Counted from the first letter of the stretch, positions 10,114 through 22,030 are shown. The stretch: DNA of 64,000 bases from Zanthoxylum bungeanum (GCA_019454045.1 SKCR01033445.1:62001-126000); one strand, 5' to 3'. A program made the numbers and translations. Notes: generated by a model from the letters alone, not told the origin.

Positions 10114-12380
10114 TAGAGAATTTACCCCGAAATAATGTCTTGTAATGATTGTGATTTGTGCTTTAGTTAACCGTGTTTACCGTGGGTTGAAAGGGGTTTA
10201 ATCAAAGGCACTATTAAGGCTAGGTAATGGTTTGATGTCTTCCTTCATTCACTACTTTTCTATAAGGAAAAGTTGTGAAGGCACCTAGATAATCATGTAC
10301 TTGTAGCTTATTGTGATGGACTAATTTAGAGGACTCGTTGTTTATTCCTGTCACCAATGCGATAAGAGCCTAAGAGGCTTGGGTATTTAAGAGAGTTCGC
10401 TCCACCCTCCCTCTGGGGAATCTACAATGAGAAATCCATTTGACAGTCAGTCATACACCATAACTCATTGGCACGTACCTTAGCGTATAAAAAAAGTGCG
10501 CTCACTTGGTCGCTCGGACCCTTGAGTGGGGAGACCTAGTTGTGGGCAACCCTTCGTCGACGAGAGCCTTTGTCTGTACCCCTATAAACCCGCATGTGAA
10601 TTATTGTTGTATGACTAATAGAGACTATTCCTTTATGTTTGCGTTTAGGACCATCGTCATTTGGATTCAGTTGGACTTTTTGTCATGAGGTATGGGCTTG
10701 TTGGGCCATTTAAACTGGGATGAGTCTGTGCTTTATGACAATTGGGCCAAAAGTTTCTAAAATGCCGACAAGCCATTTTGTGTTTAGGCCTCGTATCATT
10801 TGAAGTTGTTTAGCCATGTTATCGCAAAGTGTAAACTTGTTGGGCCTTTTCAACTGGGACAAGTTTGCACCGCGCAATAGTATGATTGAATGCTTTAAAA
10901 TGATAATGGGCTGACTTATATATTCCATGCATCTCACACATCCCATGCATATCATGCATACATGCATCATGTTAACCCTGTGTCTTAAAATCCATCATAG
11001 ATATCCGTTGGGTTAGGAAAAAAAAAGAGACTTGTCAAAGAAGAGTTTAGCAAACATGGATATCGTGGAAAAGGAAACCGAGGAACATAAAATTTTACTG
11101 CAAGGATAGAAACACCATTGGGGGGCCTTCAAAACAAAACAAAAAAGAAAAAAAAGAGAAAAAAAGAAGAAAAAAAGAAGAGAAAAATTGGTTGTAGTCC
11201 TTAATAGTTAGGCATAAGTCCGATGATGAAATTGTTTACTTTAGGGTGAAACCTTAGAAACGATAAGCTCTTGATGTGCTTTTATCTGATACTTTGAGTG
11301 ATTGATCTATGTTAGACTCGCAAGCACTTGATTATGGTTCTTAGCAGTGAAAACCTGAGTAGTTAGCAAAGTGACTAGTTGAAGAAATTGTAGGTCGGTG
11401 AATGACCGTTTGCTTAGATGTCTATCTTGATTTGCTTATGTTATGATGTGTGGTATGGTTGAAAATGAAAGAAAAGTCTCTAAAGAAAAGAATTGAACCA
11501 CCTATAACCAATAAGCGTGAAGCTACCCATGGGCGAGTATTAGGACCACCATGAGGAGAAATGCTACCTTAAAGGGTAGGTGTGTTGAAAAAAAGAGAAA
11601 GGAAAAAAGAGAAAAAAAAAAAAAAAAAAAAAAAGAAGTTCAAAATAAAAAGAAAAAAGAAAGAGACAAAAGAGAAAGAAAACCATACCACATTGAGCAC
11701 AGAAAAGCAACTGCAAGCATAATTGAGACATCTAGGTTGGTTTGACCCATCGATCCCAATTTTTAGATGAAATCATTGAGTTGGCTTACCTGGGGATGAA
11801 TCTGCAAAGGAACATTTGCACACACACAGTTTGAGTCTGGCTTAGATCATTTATTCAAAGACTTGGATTTGAGTTGCATTGAATGTTTTGAAGGTTCTCT
11901 GGTTTCAAAACTGGAATTCTTTGAGGACGATAATATGTGTAGCTATTGGGACTATTTCGTAGCATGTGATATAGTATAATGATATGGAATGCCACACACG
12001 TGGTTCACATTGACCTATTACAAGCAGCGAAGAGCGAAAAGCTAAATCAAGACTGGGGGCGACCAGTCTACCATCCCGCGAATAAGGGATATAACAAGAA
12101 CTTGAGCCATGAGACCAAAGGAAACTGAGCAATCACCAGAAGAGAACTGAAAGGAAGAAACTGTAAGCAGACCCAGGGGGTAACCGAAGACATCTGTAGA
12201 CAAAGGGCGCCGAAGAGCACAAAGAAGACCTAACCCATCGGAATAGGAAACACATTCATGCATACATGCATACACGTCATATACACGCAATCTTCGTCTT
12301 GTTTTTATTCACAGGTTTCAAAGAAGAAAAAGAGAAAGCGGCAAAGGCAAGGCAATCAGAAGCAGCAACAGTACAATGTC
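10114..12380 (+). other. Non-coding leader of element B
   Basis: No open reading frame of note and no gag or pol motif. It contains purine-only tracts at 11118-11190 and 11571-11690, the second with a run of over 20 A. Elsewhere it looks like ordinary AT-rich sequence with the phrase GTTGGGCC...AACTGGGA repeated near 10700 and 10835. Confidence 0.6.
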
Positions 12381-12930
12381 ATCAGTTTCAGAAATGAATC
12401 AGCATCAGTTTTGGGAATGAATCCCAGGGGGCGAAGCCCGCATCATCAGTAGTTTCAGGAATGAATCCCAAGGGAATGAATCCCAGGGTCGAGGCCCACA
12501 TCGTTAGAGTTTCGGAATGAATCCCAGGGGGATGAATCCTAGGGTCGAGGCCCACATCGTCAGAGTTTTGGAATGAATCCTAGGGTCAAGGCCCACATCG
12601 TCAGAGTTTTGGAATAAATCCGGTAATGAATCCCAGGGTCGAGGCCCACATCGTCAGAGTTTTGGAATGAATCTGGGAATGAATCCCAGGGCCGAGGCCC
12701 ACATCAGCATCAGTTTTGGTGATGAGTCTAGGGTCGAGGTCCACATCAGTATTAGTTTTGGGGATGAGTCCCAGGGTCGAGGCCCACATCAGCAGCAGTT
12801 TTGGGGATGAGTCCCAGTGCCGAGGCCCATACATCAGTATCAGTTTTGGGGATGCGTCCCAGGGTCGAGGCTTACATCAATATCAGTTTTGGGGATGAGT
12901 CCCAGGTTTGAGGCCCACACATCATCAGAA
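12381..12930 (+). repeat. Tandem repeat array I of element B (about 40-60 bp units)
   Basis: About a dozen imperfect copies of a unit containing GAATGAATCCCAGGGTCGAG followed by GCCCACATC and CAG. Later copies change GGAATGAATCC to GGGGATGAGTCC. Related units reappear after the nested element C at 18591-18870 (CCCAGGGTCGAGGGCCCACA), showing that C sits inside the repeat-bearing 3' part of B. Confidence 0.85.
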
Positions 12931-13970
12931 AGCTGGGAATGGCACTCCGAGAATGGAGCATGGTTCAGGAATGAACAAAGCCGGGAATGGCACTCCAAGA
13001 ATGGAGCATGGTTTGAGAATGAGTAAAGTCGAGAATGGCACTCCGAGAATGGAGCATGGTTTGAGAATGAGTAAAGTCGAGAATGGCACTCCGAGAATGG
13101 AGCATGGTTCGAGAATGAACAAAGCCGAGAATGGAACTCCGAGAATAGAGCAAGGTTCGAGAATGAACAAGTCGAGAATGGAGCATGGTTCGGGAATGAA
13201 CAAAGCCGAGAATGGAGCAAGGTTCGAGAATGAACAAGCCGGGAATGGCACTCCGAGAATGGAGCACAATTCAAGAATTAACAAGCCGGGAATGGCACTC
13301 CGAGAATGGAGCACATTTCGAGAATGAACAAGCCGGGAATGGCACTCCGAGAATGGCGCACAGTTCGAGAATGAACAAGCCGGGAATGGCACTCCGAGAA
13401 TGGAGCACAGTTCGAGAATGAACAAGCCGGGAATGGCACTCTGAGAATGGAGCACAATTCTAGAATGAACAAGCCGGGAACGAAACTCCAAGAATGGAGC
13501 ACAGTTCGAGAATGAACAAGCCGGGAATGATACTCCGAGAATGGAGCACAGTTCGAGAATGAACAAGCCGGGAATGGCACTCTGAGAATGGAGCACAGTT
13601 CTAGAATGAACAAGCCGGGAATGGCACTCCAAGAATGGAGCACAGTTCGAGAATGAACAAGCCGGGAATGGCACTCCGAGAATGGAGCACAGTTCGAGAA
13701 TGAACAAGCCGGGAATGGCACTCCGAGAATGGAGCACAGTTAGAGAATGAACAAGCCGGGAATGGCACTCCGAGAATGGAGCACAGTTCAGGAATGAACA
13801 AGCCGGGAATGGCACTCCGAGAATGGAGCACAATTCGAGAATGAACAAGCCAGGAATGGCACTCCGAGAATGGAGCACAGTTCGAGAATGAACAAGCCAG
13901 GAATATCACTCCGAGAAGGGAGCACAGTTCGAGAATGAACAAGCCGGGAATGACACCCCGAGTATGGAGT
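12931..13970 (+). repeat. 47-bp tandem repeat array II of element B
   Basis: About 22 copies of a 47-bp unit with blocks GAATGAACAAGCCGGGAATG, GCACTCCGAGAATGGAGCAC and AGTTCGA. Copies from about 13210 onward are very regular; the first few vary (AAAGTCGAG for AAGCCGGG). Because 47 is not a multiple of three and the unit lacks stops in some frames, long artificial ORFs appear on the - strand; they are not treated as genes. Satellite-like arrays near the 3' end are typical of Tat/Ogre-type elements. Confidence 0.93.
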
Positions 13971-14063
13971 CCACCTCCCTGCTAGCGCTAAGTTTAAAGT
14001 CGTCAGCCAGACTTGACTTCTCGAACGTTAAGCTGGATCTGAAAGTGTAACACTTTCTTTTTG

Positions 14064-14387
14064 TCACTCAAATGATTCTCCCCAGTAGTGCTTGACACGC
14101 TTGTTTTTAACCTTGAAAGTTTTGTTGGAGTCAGGATCATGTATCTCAACGGCTCTATCTGGTAAAACTTTGGTGATCACAAATGGACCTGACCACCGTG
14201 ATTTTGGCTTCCATGGGAAGAATTTCACCCTTGATTTGTTTAACAGTACCTTCTGCCCTGGTTCCAGTTGTATGCGCACTAACTTCTCATCATGTCTTTT
14301 CTTGCCCTTTTCTTTGTACAATTTGGCATCCTCAAAAGGCTGATTGTGAAATTCCTCCAATTCGTTGAGCTGGTGGAACTTTTTCTC
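14064..14387 (-). pseudogene. Integrase C-terminal tail of element C
   Basis: About 107 codons matching the DNA-binding tail of Athila integrase: [40 protein letters not shown] and VKHYWGESFE, ending in TGA at 14064-14066. A TAA at 14388-14390 separates it from the upstream Gag-protease frame, in the same reading frame. The match to A (23041-23345) is clear. On its own it has no catalytic residues. Confidence 0.85.
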
Positions 14388-16622
14388 TTATGTTGCTTGT
14401 AGTGTAAGAATTGGCTTCTTCAGTACAAAAGACGCTTTATCTTTAGGCTCCACAGGCAATTGACATGTTTTAAGTTTGTCAATAGAACTTTGCATTGCAT
14501 CAGAGTTCTGAACGGTACTATGTATCACATCAAGTTTGAAACATTCCTCCTTCTTTTCATCATCTGGGAAATTCATGGCCTTGAAATCATTGAATGTTAC
14601 TTCTTGGTCTTGTACCCTCATGGTTAATTCTCTTTTTTGTACATCAATAATGGTTCGACCTGTAGCCAAGAATGGTCTCCCGAGGATGATTGGCACGTCT
14701 GCGTCTTCCTCCATATCAAGGATAATAAAATCTGCTGGGAAAATGAATTTGTCAACCTTGACCAGCACATCTTCAACTACACCTCTCGGAAATACGAGCG
14801 TTCTATCAGCAAGTTGTAGTGAGACTGAAGTTGGCATTGTTTCTCCAATCTGTAATTTCCTGAAAATAGAAAAAGGCATCAAGTTAACACTAGCACCTAA
14901 ATCACACAGAGCCTTACCGAAGTCATGTTCTCCTATGGTGCAAGGAACAGTGAAACTGCAAGGATCTTTCAACTTTGGGGGAAGTTTCCTCTGAATGATA
15001 GCGCTGAATTCTTCTGATAATGCTACTGTCTTGTAATCTCCCAATCTCCGCTTTCGTGAAAGAATGTCTTTCATGAATTTGGCATAGCTGGGCATTTGTT
15101 CCAACGCTTCTGCAAATGGAATGTTGATATGCAGCTTTTTAAAGATCTCCAGGAACCGAGAAAACTGCATGTCCAATTTGTTCTTCTGAAGACGTTGAGG
15201 AAAAGGTGGAGGTGGAATGATTTGTTCTTTTTCCTTTGCTTCTTTTTCCTCCATCTGTTGCTTTGTTTCTTTTAGAACTTCCTCAGCAGCTGTTTTGGCT
15301 CCAACATCTTTGTTGATTTCAGTACCACTTTTTAACATGATGGCATGACATTGTTCCTTCCCCATGTTTCTTGGATTTGGCTCTGTGTTGCTAGGAAGGG
15401 TACCTGGCGGTCTGTAACTCTGAGCATTTGCCAGTTGTCCAATTTGATTCTCCAGTGCTTTAATAGAAGCAGATTGACCTTGAATTAATGCTGCTTGGGA
15501 TTGAAACATAGCATCATATCTTGCTGCTTGAGATTGAAACATAGTATCATATCTTGCTGCTTGAGAGTCGTGTTTTACTTCTATCATTTTCAAGTGGGTC
15601 AACATTTCTGTTATTCCTGATTCATTTGCATGTTCCTTGCTTTTGTTCTGTTGCTGGAATTCAGGTGGTGGATAGTTCTGCTGTTGGCCTGAATTGTTGC
15701 TCCATGAAAAATTGGGATGATTCATCCACCCTGGGTTGTAGGTGTTGGAATATGGATTGTTCCCCTGTCTGTTGAAATTGTTGACATAATTTACCGTCTC
15801 TTCAAGTTGGTTCGACTCTGGTGCTCCTCCATATGGTGAACTTGTGGATCTAGTGGTAAGAGTCTCCATGAATTTGCATATCTGATCTAGCTTGGCGTTG
15901 ACTGCTGTATTGGCTCCACTTTCATATATTCCTGCAATTCTTTGGATCATGCTCCTTTCTGTTGGCCACAAAGAATTGTTGTTGGTCATTTCTTCGATTA
16001 GGTCCCAGGTTTGATCTTCTCCTTTTGCCATCAAGGCTCCTCCAGCAGCAGCATCAATTGTGGTTCTCATTATTCCAAAAATCCAATTATAGAATGTTTG
16101 GACTTGAAGCCATTTTGGAATCTCATGGTGAGGACATTTCCGGAGCAAATCTTTATACCTTTCCCAAGCTTCGCAGAGGGATTCTGAATCTTGTTGTACA
16201 AAGGATGTGATGTCATTCCTCAGTTTTTCGGTTCTGGCTGGTGGAAAGTACTTTGCAAGAAATTTGGTGGCTAAAGTGTTCCAAGTTGTGATGGAACCTG
16301 CTGGTAGTGAATGTAGCCAAGCTTTAGCTCTGTCCTTCAAAGAGTATGGGAAAACACGCAATCTCATTGCTTCTTCAGCTTCTCGGTTGTAATTGAAAGT
16401 GCCGCAAACTTCCAGGAATTTGCTGATGTGGGCATTAGGATCTTCAGTTGCATTCCCCCCAAACTGAACTGACTGCTGAATCATCTTAATGCATGTTTTG
16501 ATGTCACATGCATTTGCTGGTAAGGGAGGAAGTACAATACATGAAATGAGTCTGTCAACCACCGGAATGGTTCTGTCTCGAAAGGGAATTGGTGGTGCAA
16601 CGTTCAAAGGTTTAGGTTCCAT
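14388..16622 (-). CDS. Athila Gag-protease polyprotein of element C (open, with deletion)
   Basis: This 744-codon frame is the longest in the window. Residues 1-60 lead into the Gag core at about 45-185 (QFGGNATEDPNAHIS, LKDRAKAWLHSLP, FPPARTEKLRND, EAWERYKDLLRKCPHHEIP). A Gln/Asn-rich stretch at about 260-330 ends in QAARYD-type short repeats. The protease is at about 590-690 with CDLGASVNLMPFS as active site and IILGRPFLATG as flap end. At about 14466 an in-frame deletion joins the region after protease directly to the integrase tail (CQLPVEPKDKAS). The TAA at 14388 then ends it. The upstream ATG at 16730 is followed by TGA and TAA before this ATG. It could still make Gag and protease, but not RT. 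Whether it is expressed is unknown. Confidence 0.85.
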   Translation of the reverse strand: MEPKPLNVAPPIPFRDRTIPVVDRLISCIVLPPLPANACDIKTCIKMIQQSVQFGGNATEDPNAHISKFLEVCGTFNYNREAEEAMRLRVFPYSLKDRAKAWLHSLPAGSITTWNTLATKFLAKYFPPARTEKLRNDITSFVQQDSESLCEAWERYKDLLRKCPHHEIPKWLQVQTFYNWIFGIMRTTIDAAAGGALMAKGEDQTWDLIEEMTNNNSLWPTERSMIQRIAGIYESGANTAVNAKLDQICKFMETLTTRSTSSPYGGAPESNQLEETVNYVNNFNRQGNNPYSNTYNPGWMNHPNFSWSNNSGQQQNYPPPEFQQQNKSKEHANESGITEMLTHLKMIEVKHDSQAARYDTMFQSQAARYDAMFQSQAALIQGQSASIKALENQIGQLANAQSYRPPGTLPSNTEPNPRNMGKEQCHAIMLKSGTEINKDVGAKTAAEEVLKETKQQMEEKEAKEKEQIIPPPPFPQRLQKNKLDMQFSRFLEIFKKLHINIPFAEALEQMPSYAKFMKDILSRKRRLGDYKTVALSEEFSAIIQRKLPPKLKDPCSFTVPCTIGEHDFGKALCDLGASVNLMPFSIFRKLQIGETMPTSVSLQLADRTLVFPRGVVEDVLVKVDKFIFPADFIILDMEEDADVPIILGRPFLATGRTIIDVQKRELTMRVQDQEVTFNDFKAMNFPDDEKKEECFKLDVIHSTVQNSDAMQSSIDKLKTCQLPVEPKDKASFVLKKPILTLQAT

Positions 16623-16837
16623 GTTGACTAAAGCTTATTGGCCTTCTCACCTTTCCCTTCTCAACTGTCTGATGGTTCTTTCAATTTCTGGGTCAAGCGG
16701 TCGAAGTTTAAAGCTTCTGGTTCGTCTCATGTAGTTTCTGAGAACCTGAAACACAAGAAAACAAAAACAATAAGTAAAAAGAAATTAGATACAAGTAACG
16801 TATCTAACCCCAAAACTAATAGTGAAAGATAAATAAG

Positions 16838-16855
16838 TCCCCGGCAACGGCGCCA
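16838..16855 (-). other. Primer-binding site of element C
   Basis: The + strand reads TCCCCGGCAACGGCGCCA, i.e. the perfect tRNA-Asp 3' end. It lies six bases inside the LTR border at 16862 and fixes the element as - strand. Confidence 0.92.
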
Positions 16856-16861
16856 AAAACT

Positions 16862-18590
16862 TGACCGGCGTAAACACACACATATAACGCAAGCGCACGT
16901 ATCGTTCAAGTAGTATAAAAATATCGATCCCACGAGGACTTAATATCTAATCTATTAATTTTATGAGGTCAAATGATTACTAGTATCTAACAGGTTGTTT
17001 GATTGATTTGAAATGGTGACGATTCTAAATTTAAAAACAAGTAAATAAAATTGTTCGAAAGTAGGTTTTAAGAAAATTCAATATTAAAAACTATCTAGGG
17101 TTGTGATTTCTTCCAATATCATTTTAAAGATGAAGTGGTTATTTTATGTTTGTTTAAGAAATCGGTTTACTAACCTGGAACACTAAATTATGCAAAAGCC
17201 TCTGTCGATGGTCAGACACAAATACCCAGTTTAACCCAATTGAACCATATGTCTATCTCAACCAAATTATCCGGATTCATTAAGTTTAAGTTCCAATTAT
17301 GGCTACCCCCGCCCGACAGGTATATGTCTATCCTGTAAGGAAATCTATTAAAGGGTTATATATCCTCAAGGAAGATCGTGGGCTATTAAGTCTAAGGCTG
17401 AAACCTAAAATTACTTTGTCAAGTTTATTTTAGATTTACCACATCAATCTTATTAGTGGCCAATTAACAAGACGCATTAAGCTTAAGACTTAAAAAGTAA
17501 ACCTTTAAATTACCCAAACTATAATTTTACCCCTTATAAACCGGTGATATTGGATTTCATCACAACCCCAGATAACTGGCTTAGTTACGACACATATTTA
17601 CGGGTAGTAAAAAAAACTTAAATAAAATAAAAGACATAAAGTAAAATACTGAAAATTAAATACTAAAAATTAAATACTGAAAAGTAAATGCTGAAAGTAA
17701 ATGCTGGAATTAAATACTGAAAAGTAAATGCTGAAAGTAAATTACTGAAAAGTAAAAACTAAAAATTAAAGAAAGAAAAGTATTGTGCGTAAAAGTAAAT
17801 TGCGGAAAGTAAAAAATGAAAAGTAAAGAAAAGAAAGTGCGAAAGCGGAAATTAATTACTGAAAGCTGTAAATAAACAAACAAGATACAATCTTCTTAGT
17901 ATTCTTAAGGAATTCCTTAGAAGAAAGTATGAATTTTACAAATGAAATGGCTTGGTATTTATAGGCAAAATTTTACCTCCATCAAATCATCCACCAAATC
18001 AATTATTAATTGCTCCACTAATTGCTCCACTAACTGCTCCACCAAATCCATTATTAATTGCTCCACTAATCTCTTATCATGTTTGGTGATGATTTGATAA
18101 TTTTTATTATTTATTTATTAATTTATTTTTTTGCTTTGAAAATGATTGAAAGTGACTTTAATAATTACACACAACACACTTCTGGATGGTTCATCAATTT
18201 CGGGCATGAAATATTCAGAATTCGAAATTATTTTGCCTTTCAAAGCTGTATATCTTTGAGTCTTCTTTAATTTGGAACTTGAATCAGCACAATCCGATAT
18301 CGGAGTAAAAGGTTATGCCCAAAATACGATAGATGCGCAAAATTAGAATTTCCAAAACTGCATTTCGTCAAAAACGCCATTTCAAGTTTCCAATCTCCAA
18401 AATTAAAATATCAAGTACAATAATTGCCCTTATTTGACCCATATTTCATCCTAAATGATTTCATTGAGATTCGATATTATTTTATCTGAAAAATAAACTA
18501 AAACATATCAAAACGTTCATCAAACCCGAGAAACTAAACAAAATATTAAGTTAAAGGGGCGGTAAATATTGATATATTTTCCGCTCATCA
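16862..18590 (-). repeat. 5' LTR of element C
   Basis: 1729 bp. On the - strand it starts TGATGAGCGG and ends CCGGTCA, like the LTRs of A and H. Its R/U5 half is close to theirs, but the U3 half differs. Short expansions occur at 17630-17870 (units like TACTGAAAAGTAAATGCTGA) and at 17990-18075 (TTGCTCCACTAA units). Confidence 0.88.
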
Positions 18591-18971
18591 CAAAGCCCAG
18601 AGGTCGAGGCACCTCACCACCATATCAATTCAGTTCAAAAAAACAGGCAAGTCAGGTGGCAGTTGGCGAGCCAGGAATTCATTCATCATTACTTTTAGGA
18701 TGTGTCCCAGGGTCGAGGGCCCACACATCCGTTGCCGTTTCAGGATGCGTCTCAGGGTCGAGAGCCCACTGCATCAACAACATAGTTCACATTCGGTGGT
18801 TCGGGAACAAAGCCCAGGGCTCGAGGCACCTCGCCACCATATCAACTTAGTTCGAAGCAACAGGCAAGTCAGGTGGCAGCTGGCAAGCCAGGTAAGTAAA
18901 AATGCATTGCATAACTTTCATAGGATTGTCACTGTTACACAGTGCACAAGTCCCATCAAAGTGGGGGTGAC
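18591..18971 (+). other. 3' internal end of element B after the nested element C
   Basis: Contains two copies of AAAGCCCAGRG..CGAGGCACCT (18592 and 18820) and CCCAGGGTCGAG units related to array I, then the purine tract AAAGTGGGGGTGAC that directly precedes the 3' LTR. No coding signal. Confidence 0.75.
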
Positions 18972-21175
18972 TGTAGGCAATGCATTTTTGCATGTAAGTC
19001 CCGATGATGAGTCTCATATGGAGACACTACCTCTTTGATTGTGAAAGCCGCGGGAAACGAACGTCGGAAGGGAAAAGTCAAGAATTGACGCATTGTTGGA
19101 TTTCATTCGCTCGATTAGCTTTGGGTTTGCTTGTTGGACCTCCGTTTTAAAACACACCCTTAGCCCAAAACCCCACAAACTACACGCCAAGCCCACACAT
19201 CACCAAAGCCACACGCCCAAGCCCATTAAATCACATCCAAAAATATCCAACACATTAAACACATGATTAAAATCAAATTAAATCACCTTCCTAATTTAAA
19301 TAAATCACATGCCTAAATTAAATAAATCTAAATAATTCACCTTCCTAATTAAATCAAATCATATCCCTAACTAAAAGAGAATAAATCAAATTAAATCAAA
19401 TCACTTCCCTAATTAAAAGATTTTTCCCTATCAAATACTAATTAAAAATATCTCCCATTAATTACCCAAAACCTTTCCCTATTCACACAAGGTAAACCCA
19501 TCCCTTTGCCTATAAAAAGAACCATTAACCCCACCTTTCTAACCCTGGCTCATTCTTACGAAATCAACCCTAATATTCTAAGCTCATTCACATGAAAACA
19601 CGAGAGAAAATAACCTAGCTGCTCTCACGCCCTTGCCCTCACACCACACTGCCGAGCCCACAAATTATCTCCATTCACTAGCCCCCACGCACACACTCAC
19701 CTCACCTCACTCACCGACACCAACAAAATCACACAGCCCTTCAACCAGCCAAAGCCATACACGTAACATATAAACCCTTCTAACAGCCACGTTAGCCCAT
19801 AATCAACCCATCTTCACACAACCCATGCAATAAACCGTGAACTGCCTCTACCCATGCATGCGTGGAACACAACGGCCAAGCAGTCACTCACAAACCTAGT
19901 CATTCGGCCACGTTAACTGCCCCTCACCTACGCTGCAACACACTCATGTTAACTGCTCCCTCACTTAACCTGGAAACAAGCCACTGACGCCCTACACTTG
20001 ACGCACAAAACCTCTGAAACCAACAGCCCTTCATCACGCCTAAATACTGCCAGTGGACAGTCCTCAAACACACTTCAAACAGTCCCCGAAATACCCCAAA
20101 AATGCCGCATAAACTGCCCAGTTTCTAGCCTTAAAACTGCACAAAACAGCAGCCCAATACCCCTTAAAAAACCCCCAAAACAGTCCTCTAATTACCAAAA
20201 AATAGTGACCAGAAAATACAACACAAACAACAGCGAAACTGAGTGAAAACACAGCCCAGACAGCGAAACAACGTGGAAAAATGTTGGATTGGTGAACCAG
20301 AAAAGTTGTGAAACATCAACCCTTCCGACAGCCGTGTAACGCGCTTCCGAGAGACGACAAAAAAGGTTAGACCTAAGCGCACCCTTTTTATTTATTATCT
20401 TTCGTTTCTTTTACTTATTTTAATATATTATTGCATGAGAGTCATTTGTTTTGGCATGATGTGAATTCCGAATGAACGGAATGCGTGTTCTCTTTTGTGG
20501 TATATCGGATGGAAACCCAGACGTAAATTCCGTAATCGAATCCGAATGGACGGTATTGCGGTTTGCACTCGGGATACAACGCCACGTACTATTTGACAGA
20601 CACACGTATTTCGTTTCATCCAACCATGTATTTGAGCATGATTAGGTTGCTAGTACGTTATTTATTTTTGTAAGCATGATTTAGTCTAGTATGTTATTTA
20701 TTTATTTATTTTTAAATATGATTAGTTATTTATTTTGCATTTGGAATTTGCATTATGTTTATGTTGTTATTTGTTTTCCGCATTATATAATTGAAGCATG
20801 TTCATGGGATTGCTGTGTGTTATTGTTTGTTTGTCGTGGTGATAACTTACTTTTCAAGCATGCAAATTTAGACATAGGACTTATCTTTATGAACATGAAC
20901 TAGATATAGGTTATTCTTGAGCATGTTGCGTAGATTCGGTTAAGATATTGCACAAATCACATCATTACAAGTGGCATTAAGTAAGAGACCATTCTGAACC
21001 CAACGGTTTGAGGTCTTCCCGTGCGAGGGGTGAGTGCGGCCTTAAATCACATTTTCCTGGTTCTTACCGGGTGGCGACTCCATGTTATTTCTCCGATTTA
21101 GTTCCCCGCGAGCTATTCCGTACTCTCAAACAGGCCGCGAGCCCAGAACAGCGTCACCGATTTCTGTGTCTTACA
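18972..21175 (+). repeat. 3' LTR of element B
   Basis: 2204 bp, colinear with 7889-10092 along the whole length. TATA box at about 19511. It ends TTACA and is followed by the GCCAT duplication and the continuation of the RT gene of A. Confidence 0.92.
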
Positions 21176-22030
21176 GCCATTTTCTCAGTCATGCTGGAAC
21201 AGAGTATGCAGGTTTTCATGGATGACTTCTTTATGTTTGGAGACTCTTTTGACCACTGCTTGTAAAATCTGGAACATGTGTTACAAATATGTGAAGATAC
21301 CAACCTGGTGCTCAACTGGGAGAAATGCCATTTCATGGTGCAGGAAGGCATCGTCCTTGGACACCGGATCTCACAAAATGGGATCGAGGTAGACAAAGCA
21401 AAGATTGAAATAATTAAAAATTACCTCCGCCAACATCAGTCAAAGGGATTCGAAGTTTTCTCGGACAAACAGGTTTTTACAGGAGATTTATCAAAGACTT
21501 CTCAAAGATTGCTAAACCTATGCGCAATCTTCTGGAAAATGATATGCCTTTCGAATTCACCAAAAATGTCACGAAGCTTTTGAGATCCTAAAATAGAAGC
21601 TGGTTTCTGCTCTTATCATTGTAGCACCAGACTGGACTCTTCCATTTGAGATGATGTGCGATGCTAGTGATTTTGTTGTAGGTACAGTTTTGGGACAACG
21701 CAAAGCAAAAGTTTTCCACACCATTTATTACTCCAGCAAAACTCTGAATGAAGCTCAACTCAACTACACAACCACCGAAAAGGAGTTGCTCGCAGTTGTG
21801 TTCGCTTTGATAAATTTTGATCCTATCTGCTGGGTCCCAAAGTGGTGGTCTACACAGATCATTCAGCAATCAAATACCTGAATGCGAAGAAAGATGCCAA
21901 ACCCAGATTGATCCGTTGGATACTTCTTCTGTAAGAATTTGACGTGGAGATTCGAGACAGAAAAGGAACAGAAAACAAAGTGGCAGATTATTTATCAAGG
22001 ATCGAGAATGGAGAAACAGCTGGCAAAGAA
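21176..22030 (+). pseudogene. Reverse transcriptase C-terminal half and RNase H of element A, broken
   Basis: Begins with the RT palm: QVFMDDFFMFG (about 21211), where MDD is the catalytic pair, then VLNWEKCHFMV and GIVLGHRIS. A stop lies near 21263 and frameshifts near 21440. RNase H starts with FEMMCDASDF (about 21650) and has TEKELLAVVFAL (about 21780); a frameshift near 21830 is followed by DHSAIKYL and VADYLSR. The catalytic Asp and Glu positions are recognisable, but the gene cannot make a continuous protein. It continues the frame cut at 7888. Confidence 0.88.

Larger units (their letters stand above)
13971..18590 (-). mobile_element. Element C: truncated Athila element on the - strand inside B
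   Basis: Reading right to left: 5' LTR (18590-16862), perfect tRNA-Asp primer site, leader, open Gag-protease frame, then directly the C-terminal tail of integrase, then a short Athila segment (CTTAGCGCTAGCA shared with A at 23419) that stops at about 13971 against the 47-bp array. RT, RNase H and the integrase core are deleted, and the 3' LTR is missing. With only one end no target duplication can be tested. Its LTR is a different subtype from A and H in the U3 half (no CACGTG cluster). Confidence 0.88.
7889..21175 (+). mobile_element. Element B: large non-coding LTR retrotransposon (LARD-like) inside RT of A
   Basis: Two 2204-bp LTRs (7889-10092 and 18972-21175) begin TGTAGGCA and end TACA. 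GCCAT at 7884-7888 and 21176-21180 is the target-site duplication. The primer site is TGGCGACTCCACTGGGGA and a purine tract AAAGTGGGGGTGAC precedes the 3' LTR. Apart from the nested element C, the interior encodes no recognisable gag or pol, so it would need proteins in trans. The primer-site type and the 3' tandem repeats suggest a relative of the Tat/Ogre branch of Ty3/gypsy. I assign strand + from the primer site and purine tract. About 6 differences in the first ~90 LTR bases suggest considerable age. Confidence 0.9.

Noticed and set aside
11551..11745. Lys-rich 64-codon frame
   Set aside because: It is a translation of a purine-only tract with a long A run, not a gene.
12925..13878. 317-codon and overlapping - strand reading frames in the 47-bp array
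   Set aside because: They arise because a 47-bp unit without stops cycles through all frames. The protein is a repeat of the repeat, with no known domain and no start or context for expression.
12931..13970. Regular repeats resembling a CRISPR array
   Set aside because: Units are contiguous 47-bp copies without unique spacers, in a plant retrotransposon. It is a tandem repeat.
19998..20246. 82-codon frame in the 3' LTR of B and its counterpart near 9000
   Set aside because: Low-complexity Ser/Pro/Asn-rich translation of a C- and A-rich LTR; the counterpart in the 5' LTR does not keep the frame open.
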